From NCBI RefSeq assembly GCF_000972845.2, contig NC_040018.1:7772656-7836655 (forward strand): a DNA stretch of 64,000 bases, written 5' to 3'. The DNA is from Larimichthys crocea. Lineage: Eukaryota > Chordata > Actinopteri > Sciaenidae. A program made the translations under genes and the position numbers. Shown piece by piece: positions 1-9,914 of the stretch. Under the pieces are notes generated by a model. That model ran no database searches. It saw only the letters and a program-made list of their open reading frames with translations, and was not told the DNA's origin. Position 1 is the first letter of the stretch, and every line of letters starts with the position of its first letter.

Positions 1-809
1 ATACGGTTAAACGCATAAATGAAACCATTTCTCAAATACACACATCAAAGAAACTTACTGTTTGGAGCTCATAGATACCTTAAAGGGCAGGAAGCAGCAA
101 AAATATTTGCTTCTTTTGCGATCATACGGTTTTCTTTTAAGCCCTGCAAACAGTTCCACTCTCAGTTTACACTTATGTCACAAATCCTTAAAGAACCAGC
201 ACATTTAAGAGTAACTGTGTCCGTCCTACATACCGGATGATCTGCATCTAAGTCAGAGCCGTACATCAGAACTCTCTTCCCACACAAATCAAAGTCAGAG
301 ATCTTCTTAGGGAACAAGGGTACACCAGGCAAAATCTGAAATACAATTCAGGTTTTTTCATGCAATCGTGATTTAACAGTAAGCCTGTGGCTTAGATCAA
401 GTCGAGAAGCTTATTTAGATTTGGACTGCTTTTAAGGGATATAGGAAAAAAAATATAATTTAATCTGTTTATTCAAAAAGTAAAGTAAGGCCTACCGGGA
501 TCAGTCAGATGCGGAGGTTTCAGATGGAGAAATCTCAATGATATCAGCATGCTTCCTCAGCTGCTGAGTCAGCTCTTTGAGCTGTTCGTTGTGGTGTCAC
601 AATCAACAAAAATCTCAAAATTGAATCCCTTCGTTTGGACTTGCGAGACTCAATGTGAATGAGGTTGACGGTTTTCTCTGCACATAAAAGATGAACAAAA
701 CATATAGAAAGCTTCCAAGCAGTGAAACAACAACATCCAGAGAAAATCATTTCAGCAAAAAAAGATTCGCAGTTTGTCTTTAAACGTTAACTGTAACTTA
801 AAAACCCAC

Positions 810-956
810 CTGGAAAAGCTTAAGTACTTTGACAAGACCACCAACTTCATTTCTCAGCGAGAATATGATAGTTGCAACACATTTCTCAGCGCTGGTGGTC
901 TTTCCAGTGGAGTGCTTCTGTGTGTCCTGGTTCCCATCAATTTTACGGAATGTAAC
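810..956 (-). pseudogene. TPH-like exon 2 (intact ACT-domain exon)
   Basis: This is the best preserved exon of the tph-like locus. It is exactly 147 bases, bounded by ctcag on its 5' side and gtgggt on its 3' side, and open in one frame for 49 codons. Its end, EVGGLVKVLKLFQ, is the conserved opening of the ACT regulatory domain in aromatic amino acid hydroxylases. Confidence 0.75.
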
Positions 957-1805
957 CTGAGTAATTTAAGAATAAAAACAAAACATTTAGACATATTGTA
1001 TACTGTTACATTTCTTATGGCTTGAAATAAACAAATAAACATGTTTTTCAATGCTTACTACACAGCTTTGTTGAAATATCTTATTCTGATTGGGCAATTC
1101 TTACATCTACGTCTGTTTATTTATTTATAGCAGACCGCTGCGAATGGACATATACACCCCTTCAAGACCATGCACACCCTTAGGAGTTTATTTGTGCAGT
1201 AATGAACGCTTCACCTGTACTACATCATCACCTCACTTATTGTACCTACAGCTGCACTCAGGTGGTGAAATAAAGGTACTGTAATGTATGCTGGCATAGG
1301 TTGAACTGCGTGGACTTAATGGATGTATAAATCATGTATTCCTACTGCGCAGGAACAAACTGAGACTGAGCTCTGAGATTTGGTCTCATCTTGGTCTAGC
1401 TCTCAGAGAAATATTGGTCCACTGTGTTCCATAGTCATTAGCTTTTCCTGCTGTTTGGTGCTGTGCAGTAATGTACAGTGAAAACAGTAGCAACACTCCA
1501 TATAGCGTAGAGGGAAACTGCAGAGTTGGTTGATAAACTCGCTCTAGTCCTCTCAGTCCATTCGATGCTTGTCAATATAGAAATACTGATTGACGCAGCT
1601 TCAAAATATTAATATTCAAATGAATAAAACATGTAACTATCTGCAACAACGGCAAATATATATGAAACATAAGCTAACTGAGAAACATTCCCCAATTTTA
1701 CAAGACAAACACAACATAATACAAAACTCATGACCAAATACAGTGTATAATTGCAGTCGGACAAAATAAAAACAGAAAGTTATATTGCCCAGGGCAAGTA
1801 AAATG

Positions 1806-2560
1806 CTACATCAAGCTGTTAAGTGTATCAACCCACTTGCTCACTGGGAAATGATGATGAAATGATGATGATGATAGTTTAAGAGTTAGAGTAATAATAC
1901 AGGAGATTTTATCAATTAGACTAGGGATGGAACCCAATTTTTTCCTACTGGGATATATCAAAGGACATAACATAAATCGCTTTGAAAAAATCTTCATAAA
2001 TATGGGAATACTACAAGCAAAGAGAGTGATAGCTCTGACGTGGAAAAATATTGGCAAACCAAGTATACGCAACGGTTCAAAGAAGTGTCTTTATGTTTAC
2101 CATTAGAAAAAATTACATGTACTTTAAAAGATAAACAAGAGATATTTCAGAAAATATGGGGGTGCTACATCCAGTAAAAGAATAAGATTTATCTGACTTA
2201 CTGTGTGAAACAGGGACAGCATATTTCCCTGTACAGGACCACAATCATATGCTGCAACCTGAAGATACTTTATAACACCTGTAAGAACTCATGGACTCAA
2301 GTGCTCTTATAAATGTACCTAGTGTTTGTATATTGTTCGAATATGTAGGTCTGGTGTACTTTTGTATCTATGTAAAAACTATGTCAAAATTGGATTATTT
2401 CCATTAAACTGTAATCAAGCTGCCATAACAAAAGTAGACAGCATCTTGCTTGCGTGGCAGCTAAGAGTCTGTTGTTATTTCATAACCTTTGTTATAGATG
2501 GGGTGTCATGTTGGTGCCAAATTTCTGTCAAATGATTTTGCTGCCTTTGAGGACATTAAC
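1806..2560 (+). mobile_element. L1-type LINE, 3' end fragment of ORF2 (degenerate)
   Basis: In the plus frame near 2020-2160 the broken translation reads like the C-terminus of fish L1 ORF2 (ALTWKNIGKPSI, then KIN-RYFRKYGG), a region that in L1 lies just before the stop codon. Stops and shifts interrupt it. It sits in the intron between exons 1 and 2 of the tph-like gene, in the opposite orientation. Limits are approximate. Confidence 0.45.
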
Positions 2561-4291
2561 CTGTCCCCACCCTGTCTCGTTATGTTGGACACACAGTTAG
2601 AACTTATGGAAATGTGACGACACTCCTTATACAGGGGTTTGAAAAAATCCTCAGATAAGGCATCCTACCAAAAGGAATTTCTATATTTTGGCTCTAAAGG
2701 TGAGCAAACATCAACCATTACCGAGAGCATCTCCATCATGGAAGCAGTTTGTAGATGCTGGATGAAAGCAGCAGCCCTCACTTCTGCCTTGGTAACGCTA
2801 CTGTTTGTATGATTCAATCTAATCAATCAAAGTGATGCAGGGTCCTCTAACAGTTATGATACTCTACTGTTCTAAATTTGAGTTTTATACCTTTTCTCTA
2901 TCTCATTATTTGCAGTTACAGGGTGTTGGGTGGTGCAACAGATGATGTGACCTGTGCTATTCTGAATTTAAAACACTAAAAAGCATCTTTGGCAAATTCT
3001 TCATGACTTTTCTTCACTTTTGTTTGGTTGCAAAAAAGAAATAACATAAAAACATTTTTTTTGCTTGCAAACACAGCTGAGAAGAGCCACAAAACATGAC
3101 AAAAATACATATTTGATTGGGTTCATCAGTTTTTAGTGGTCTTTTTCAGTAAATCTCAGACACCAGATGTGTGTTTTATAAATTTTAATATGAAAACATT
3201 TTCTGTCGAAGCAGCTCTTGCTTTCATGTAAAACATTAATTAATACTATATAATGTAATCATGATAATACTCTTTTGAATTAATTCTTCTTTATTTTAGT
3301 CAATAATTAAACATTGATTTTTGTTGTTCATTTGTATAGAAAAGGACAACTGAAATTAAAATGCTTTGATAAGGCGATGTCTTTTTGTGAAGTGCATTAT
3401 ATGTGAAATATATATAATAAAAACCATATAAAGAAATCATTTTAAACATTATTATTGTGTGACGTGAAGCTAAATCAAATCTTTCATAAAGCAGTGACAT
3501 ACTCGCTCAGTTTGTTGACGGTGTCCTCTTCCACTGCTCAGCTGCTGTCACAGATGTCACACAAGCTCTGGTCCAGCTGAGATGACAAAGAGAATTTCTG
3601 AATTTCCCCACGACCAAAAAACATTTTGACACTATTGTTTAACAAAATGGGATCACTAAGTGTGAATAATGTTTGATCTCAAATAATTAGAAATAATTTG
3701 ACACCTTTGAGGTGAGGTCCAGCGATCAAACAACTCTCCATCAAGGTGACATCGACTTAAAGCTGCTACTATAACTGTCCATTCTTCTTTCAGGTGGAGC
3801 TTTTCAAGACACCGAACACGCACATCATTAGTGCTACGTACCTCATTGTTGAGCGGCTTCGCCTCAGAGTTTACGGAGTCAAAAGAATTCCCTCTGTGTG
3901 GCCCCTGTTCAGAAACTTCTGGGCATACATGCCTGTCTCTAGATCAGTAGTAAAAATGTAATAATTATCAGCTACAGCAAGCTTGGAACTAAGTGACTTT
4001 GAATTCTATGAAAGGAACCTCTCAGCAGTAGATGACTTTGACTTTAAATGAGCTACAGTACAAGCTGCCATCTGCACACAGAGCAAATTGCTGTGGTATT
4101 TATGACGCTGTAGGGGAGGGGAGGGCGCATGAAAAGAGGAAGCAGCCATTTCTTTCAGCTGGAGGGAGATGAGGAAGGGTCATGATTAACGTCATGGCCG
4201 ACTTGTAACAGAATACCATAGAGGAGGAACCAAAAATGATTTATAGATGCCACAGAGTACCAATTATTTGTCAGTATAGTTCCAATTGTTT

Positions 4292-4529
4292 ATGGAATTT
4301 CCTATCCTTAGGTTACATGAGGTCATGTGTGGGCCTTGAGTAGTATTAGTTTGGCTTTGATTGGGAACAGTAGGTGCCGGTCTATCTCAACACTGTGTGG
4401 GTCAGGGTCGAAGAGACCTATTGCTGCCTTCCTAGTCAAAATAGATAGCTTGCCGTTGACGTTCCAATCTGCGTAAACAGACATCTGTGTCTCCAGACTA
4501 GAATATGCTGACAATAAAACCTGCATGGG
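4292..4529. repeat. Dispersed repeat, copy 1 (copy 2 at 47402-47646)
   Basis: About 235 bases are shared with 47402-47646 in the same orientation, including the run ACAGACATCTGTGTCTCCAG and the segment around TCGAAGAGACCTATTGCTGC. It has no coding capacity that I recognise and no visible target duplication. Family not identified. Confidence 0.7.
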
Positions 4530-4738
4530 TATAGTATTTAGTTGTTATCTGTAGAGGTTTAAAGTCTATACACCAGGATGAGTTTGGCAGAATGTGAGAC
4601 CGACTCAGGCACTTCTGATGAACTTTGAGAGTGTCTCTAATTCCCTTGATCAAGCGTCAATCTAACGTAACTGTACCTGTCAATCAAAGCGACCAGGCTT
4701 TAATTCTGAATAAGTAGACTTAATATAATTGAACAGAT

Positions 4739-4890
4739 GAGTTGTATATAAATTCACCCTCAGTACAGTTGTCATGAACAGGGAAATTAGCTATAGAGAC
4801 CAAAAGTGTTTTGGTCCCAGGCTGTGTTGTGTTTTATTTCTGCTGTGAAGTTGGACATTTTAACATGGGTATTTATGGAGTGGTTGCCGC
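4739..4890. repeat. Dispersed repeat, copy 1 (copy 2 at 6797-6935)
   Basis: The block starting GAGTTGTATATAAATTCACC is repeated with small differences at 6797 onward; both go on through CAGTACAGTTGTCATGAAC and TTTTATTTCTGCT. It resembles an abundant fish repeat family whose name I do not recall. No coding content. Confidence 0.65.
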
Positions 4891-5226
4891 TTAGTCAGAA
4901 CACACCCATTTCCCTAAAGGCACATTGCTGCGAAAATAACTAATGCATGTACACTGGTCCAACCTTGTATTTTAGCTTAGGTAAGGCAAAATGTGGCACT
5001 GATACATACCCTTAACTAGTTTAGTATGGTATGTAAATAAACCTCGGGATAAGGGGCTGTTCGACGTTTTTTTTGGAATACTGGGAAAAATGGACCATCA
5101 CCAATGCTGTAGGTCGCATGTCAGTGCCAATACAACTTGTTTGAAATAATTCTAATGTCAGTTTTCTTTTCGTTGCAGGTTTTGTTTCCAATGGCCAATT
5201 TCATTCTCGATGACAAAAAGAGTTAC

Positions 5227-5538
5227 TGTGGTGTGTTTTAGGCTGGGGGTTGGGCTCCATGTGCTCTCTTGCAGAGAGTAGCAGAGAGTTGTTGTGGAGC
5301 TGACTGCGCACACCTGAATCAGATCATCATCGTCTCGAGCAGTATTTAGAGGCTGAAGAGCCTTCCACCACCCTCGTCCCGGCTCTATCCCCCCCCCCCC
5401 CGTGAGCTTGCCTGCCTCCGCTGCCTTCCTGGCTTCCGTGACACCTCCCCACCATTTTCCCTTTGTCTAATAAACGGCTGTTTATTTGACGACTCAGCTC
5501 CTCTGCATTTTTGGGTCCAATACTACCACCACATCACA
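5227..5538 (+). mobile_element. Solo LTR (312 bp) with 5-bp target site duplication
   Basis: The segment begins TGTGGTGT and ends CATCACA, so it has TG...CA ends, and is flanked on both sides by GTTAC (5222-5226 and 5539-5543). Inside are a C-rich run at about 5388-5401 and AATAAA at about 5470, as expected for an LTR with a polyadenylation signal on the plus strand. No internal retrotransposon sequence adjoins it, so it is a solo LTR left by recombination. Superfamily not assigned; Gypsy-like is a guess. Confidence 0.8.
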
Positions 5539-5543
5539 GTTAC

Positions 5544-7440
5544 TGCCGAACTGCTGATTCATTTGAAAATGAAACTTTTGACCATTTATTAATAATTTCT
5601 ATTTTACCCCACTGGCAACCTCAAAGTCATGAACCCTATAGAAAATGCAACAGTTTTTCATCAACCTTCAGAAGTTTTTATGTGGCATAATTTCAGGTTG
5701 CAGGCTAGAGGGCTGAGAAAGCAAACCTGGCTTGCACATAATCAGTTCTAATCATATTATTTTTGCCATCACAGATATGTAGAATTTGTATAAGTTGCAG
5801 GCAACACTGAGGACTGTTGTATAGTGTGATCTGATGTTATGTTGCATTGGTAATCCCTTCATAAGTTGCCTTTGCACGTACTGCAGTAATACCAAGGTAG
5901 TTCTAAGAGCTTTAGTGTGTGACTCATGAATGTACTGAAGACTGCATAGTGCGTTCATGATGTTGCAGTTATGAGCAACCAACATGTTTACAAGCTCTTA
6001 CCATCAGTAGCAACTTCAGGGGTGAAAATAACGAGGTTTCCTCTATTGTTAAAACAGACTAATGAGTGAATCAGACATTCTGATGGGATAGTTCAGGATT
6101 TGTGGCTGCTTTCATCTACATCTACGTCTTCACATGTCAGACATGCTTATAAACTCTATTGTTTTAAGTTTGTACATCTTGGTTCCTTTTACAAATTAAT
6201 TACACATTAATTTAAATGAAATGGGACGTTGATTCCCAACAGAGTGAAACAAAGCCTAGCACACTCACGACTGAGGCCGATGATATGGCTGAGTGGTTTT
6301 CTCTCACACGATGAATGTGGGTGAGGAAGCACAGGCATGACGTATGTTTTGTATCACTGGCAGTGGGGGTAGACCACATAAATTCTACTGGTTTAATTGT
6401 CACAGTATGAGTCATGGATGCTCTTATTTTGAAGTGTTTAAAGTCAAAGTTAGTATATATAGCCTATCCTTGAGCAATCTTTGAACCTTATCGTCTGACA
6501 ATTTAGCCTCTGGGGCCAAAAAAAAAAAAAATGGACTAATGGATATCTGCTCTAACATCAAACTCAGTGTGGTGCCTCTGATTGTACCCATCCTGGCAGT
6601 CCTGCCTCTGCCAACTCCAGACTAATCTAAAAATGGGCAGAGACGTGCAGCATAGCTATGGCGAGCTGAATGACGCCTCAGCATTCAAACAAGCCATCTG
6701 TAATGGCACCCACCTGTTAAATAGAGTGGCCAAGGTTGGTTTAATTTAATTAATTTAATTCTGCATAACTTTAAGCCTTAAATTAATTTGAAAAGGTGAG
6801 TTCTATATAAATTTACCCTCAGTACAGTTGTCATGAACGGGGAAATTAGCTACAGAGACCAAAACTATTTTTGTACCAGGTTGTAAAGATTTTATTTCTG
6901 CTTGGATATTTTAACATGGAGACTTATGGAGACTGACTTACCTCTGGAGCCAGCCTCAAGTGGATGTTTGAGTAACTGTTTTGGCACATCATCATCATCA
7001 TCATGACACACACATCTAGCAACTTGGCCAAAACTTCCTCTGCAGTCCAATTAGCAACTAAATACATGAGAATGATGAAAAAGACATTTCTGCTCATTTC
7101 TATAAACAGACACCTGTATATGAAGACAGATTGTAATGAAGGTTGTCTTCATTACTTACCTTTCATAGTCATGTGAATTTCATATCACAATGAGTTAGAT
7201 ATATTATAGAATGAGGCACAAACCAAAGCAGTGAATCCTTTATTGAAACTGTGTGACTATTGTGTTAACAGTGTATGTGTGTGCAGGTTCTGTGTTGCCC
7301 TCGGTGGGGACTGATTGGAGACCAGGCCTGCAAGAGAAACATTCAGTTAGTTTGAATAGTTTGGTAGCTGGAACAAAGATGCTCTTTATGGTAATGTGCA
7401 TCTGAAAGTATTTGGTAAAATGTGATGCAACTGTGAAAAT
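5544..7440. other. Non-coding stretch with repeats
   Basis: No supported gene. It contains a second copy of the 4739-4890 repeat (6797-6935), a 13-base A run near 6518, a segment at 6530-6730 that looks like an old dispersed repeat, and an ATC triplet run near 6988. Nothing else is recognised. Confidence 0.5.
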
Positions 7441-7947
7441 AAGTTGAGGAAGTTCAGAAGAGAACAAGGGTCGGAACCAGGTCAGGGAGGTGTCCTTTAA
7501 ACATGTATATTCTGCTGACTAGAGAACGGAGAAAGACGTTATGATGCCATCTGTATCTATGGGGAGGTGTCCGAGACAGCCCGTTTTCGAGTGAATAAGA
7601 ACTAATTGTCGAGGCTCTTCTGGGAGCCTGATTTCTCTGTGTTGCACTGTTAAACGCTCCTTCTTGTACAAGAATAATAAATTCAACTTAAACTTTGATA
7701 CTTCAAATCCAGTCTTCCTTATTAAATGGTCTTTTAATAAAGTGAATTTGTGAGCTCTCGGTCTTCGCTTGGCTGACTCACTCTAACTGGAACTGGTTGA
7801 CAAGTCTGCATTACTTTAATTTTCACTCAGCAAATGATTGAACTGACTTCATTACATCACACTTGCACAAGCACAGATATATTTTACATTGTTCTTATGC
7901 ATATAATTTTCCCCAGCTAAAAGAAATGTAAGGCCCAAGGGCAATGG
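7441..7947 (+). mobile_element. ERV-type LTR-like repeat, tandem copy A
   Basis: Shares about 500 bases with 8327-8851. The part around 7600-7730 (TGTTGCACTGTTAAACGCTC, then CTTGTACAAGAATAATAAAT) matches the R/U5 end of the LTRs at 35067-35564 and 41673-42169 read on the minus strand, including the polyadenylation signal. It is therefore a diverged relative of that retrovirus's LTR in the plus orientation. No TG...CA ends or target duplication could be fixed, and the shared unit extends beyond the LTR-like part. Confidence 0.65.
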
Positions 7948-8119
7948 CTTATAATGGGCCATTCATATCCACAGAGAGTGGGTCCTCTTCCATGGAGACC
8001 TCCATGTTTCTACAGTAGCCCAGAACAGTCAAACCAAACACTGGCTCTACATATGGCCATTTGCTTTTTATGTGAGTGTTTCTCATGTTTGGATGGAGAG
8101 GGTGAGGTGTGGGAGAGTA

Positions 8120-8179
8120 TGCAGATGGCAGTTGGTTGCCTGCTAGGTGTCACTAAATCTTACACACTGGACCTTTAAG
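8120..8179. repeat. End of a MITE with terminus TACACACTGGACCTTTAA
   Basis: The sequence ending TACACACTGGACCTTTAA is the inverted terminus of a fish MITE whose other end reads TTAAAGGTCCAGTGTGTA; a split copy of the same family is at 44836-45475. Only one end is seen here. Confidence 0.5.
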
Positions 8180-8326
8180 TGAACTAATTGTATGTATGAT
8201 AAGTGACAAAAAAAATTGAAGTGTGTTAATAAAATTAGGATTATACTGGGGTTCAGATGTTTTTAAATCATATAATGTGTGTTTTCTTACATGTCTTGAG
8301 AAAGAGAGAGGTTGAACTGTATGTAT

Positions 8327-8851
8327 AAGTTGAGGAAGTTCAGAACAGAACAAGGGTCGGAGCCAGGTCAGGGAGGTGTCCTTTAAACATGTATATTCTG
8401 CTGACTAGAAAACTGAGAAAGACGTTATGATGCCATCTGTATCTATGGGGAGGTGTCCGAAACAGCCCATTTTCGAGTGAATAAGAACTAAATGTCGAGG
8501 CTCTTCTAGGAGCCTGTCTTCTCTGCAACCCCCTTTTGTGTGTTGCACTGTTAAATTCTCCTTCTTGTACAAGAATAATAAATCCAACTTAAACTTTGAT
8601 ACTTCAAATCCAGTCTTCCTTATTAAAGGGTAATTTGAAAATTCTTTTAACAAAGTGAATTTGTGAGCTCTCGGTCTTCGCTCGACTTCACTCTAACTGG
8701 AACTGGTTGACAAGTTTGCATTACTTCAATTCCACTTAGCAAATGATTTAACTGACACAGATATATATTTTTTTACATTGTTCTCTATTCCCAGAGTCCT
8801 TATGCATATATTTTCCCCAGCTAAAAGAAATGTAAGGCCCAAGGGCAATGG
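8327..8851 (+). mobile_element. ERV-type LTR-like repeat, tandem copy B
   Basis: Second direct copy of 7441-7947, displaced by about 886 bases. It keeps the LTR-like R/U5 block with AATAATAAAT near 8573 and the same downstream tail ending AAGGGCAATGG. Small indels separate the two copies, so the duplication is not recent. Confidence 0.65.
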
Positions 8852-9550
8852 CCCTGGGCACATGCCCACTTTGCCCATACTGTAATCCATCTATGACGAC
8901 TAATTATAATTGTAGCAAGAGACAGGAAGTCTCTCTCTGGTTCTTTAATTTTGTCTGAAACAGTAGCCTGTTCCTAGCAGGCCTCATATGAGACCTGGCA
9001 TATTTAAACCCATTTACAGCCGGATCTGACCTTCAACAGGCAATCACTGATGCAGGTTCACTAGTACCAAGTTATCTGCAGCCAGGATTTTCTGAGAGGT
9101 AAATCTGACCTTGGTGCAGCTCTGCTCCTTTGAGGAGCTTAATGAAAACCAATCTTAGAGTGTGATCCATCTGCTCTCTTTTAATAAAATTACAGAGCCA
9201 GGCCTTTGTGTAGCATTTAGAGGTATTGTGTCCAATGTGCATTACTGCTGTATGGTCTCTGTACAGGCCAGGGTCATTCTGTAACCACACATTATTTTAT
9301 TATGCTATGCCCTTTCAGCACTGAACCATTTTAAAATCATTCACATGGATGATAGGGAGGCTCCTCCTCATGTGAAACTCAAAATAAGACCATGAGAGAA
9401 TAAAAGAAAATTCTTTGCTGCCACAAATGATGGTTCATGTGTCAACAGTAAAGAGTGTATAAGGTGTGGTTTGACTGGTCTGGAAACAGTCTAAATACAG
9501 GCTCTGTGTCTGTGCGGATCCTTTTCACTATAAAACATTATGATTGTGTA
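8852..9550. other. Non-coding stretch, nothing recognised
   Basis: No exon, RNA gene or clear repeat is supported here. Composition is ordinary for the region. Confidence 0.4.
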
Positions 9551-9720
9551 GACCAGGGGTGTCAAACTCATTTTGGTCCAGGGGCCACATACAACTATAT
9601 ATGAGCTCAATATTTGAAAATATAAAAAAATATATAGATAAAAAAATGTGCTAAAAACAAGTGCAATACAAAATCTTTTTTCTTTTCTTCAATAAAATAA
9701 AAAGTAACAACCTGGGGCTT
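9551..9720. mobile_element. hAT-type transposon end fragment
   Basis: The run CAGGGGTGTCAAACTCATTT, followed by GGTCCAGGGGCCACAT, is the recognisable terminus of a widespread vertebrate hAT family. AT-rich sequence follows. The opposite terminus is not seen, and a Harbinger element begins about 200 bases downstream. Confidence 0.6.
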
Positions 9721-9914
9721 TAAAAGTAGATGATTTACAAAACAATCATCATTGATAAACAAGAAAGGCTTTTGTCATCACTTTTATCAATATAATATAA
9801 TTTTTAATGATGGTAATTACCCAACAGAGTGTGATTGTATTGTCATAACCTTAAATACACATCATTTCATGACACCATGTTATCAGTTTTAATTATTCTT
9901 TACAGCGTGGTCAC

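Larger units (their letters stand above)
234..3930 (-). pseudogene. Tryptophan hydroxylase-like gene, first four coding exons, apparently degenerate; continues off the left edge
   Basis: Four exon-like blocks read on the minus strand: 3930-3842 (start ATG, then a frame break, then a segment with RGNSFDS, ending GAG|gtacgt), 956-810 (49 codons, open, IFSLRNEVGGLVKVLKLFQ, the start of the ACT regulatory domain), 677-496 (VNLIHIESRKSKRR and, in a shifted frame, FEIFVDCD) and 335-234 ([12 protein letters not shown] to [14 protein letters not shown]). These are family hallmarks of tryptophan hydroxylase (TPH), the iron- and pterin-dependent enzyme that makes 5-hydroxytryptophan. Splice sites flank each block. 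The catalytic domain is outside the window. Oddities: about one base missing in exon 1, about three in exon 3, an in-frame TGA at the end of exon 3, and Leu in place of the conserved Trp in VPWFP. AP2A exons nearby are clean, so I favour real decay over poor sequence. Paralogue (tph1-type or other) not certain. Confidence 0.75.

Noticed and set aside
3487..3576. Exon-like block on the minus strand, between cag and gtatgt, reading LDQSLCDICDSS, stop, AVEEDTVNKLSE
   Set aside because: Both splice sites are good, but a TGA interrupts the frame and I cannot place the sequence in TPH or any other family. Kept out of the feature list.
3794..3960. Plus-strand frame VELFKTPNTHIISATYLIVE after a pyrimidine-rich acceptor-like site
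   Set aside because: It is antisense to the tph-like exon 1, which explains the region better.
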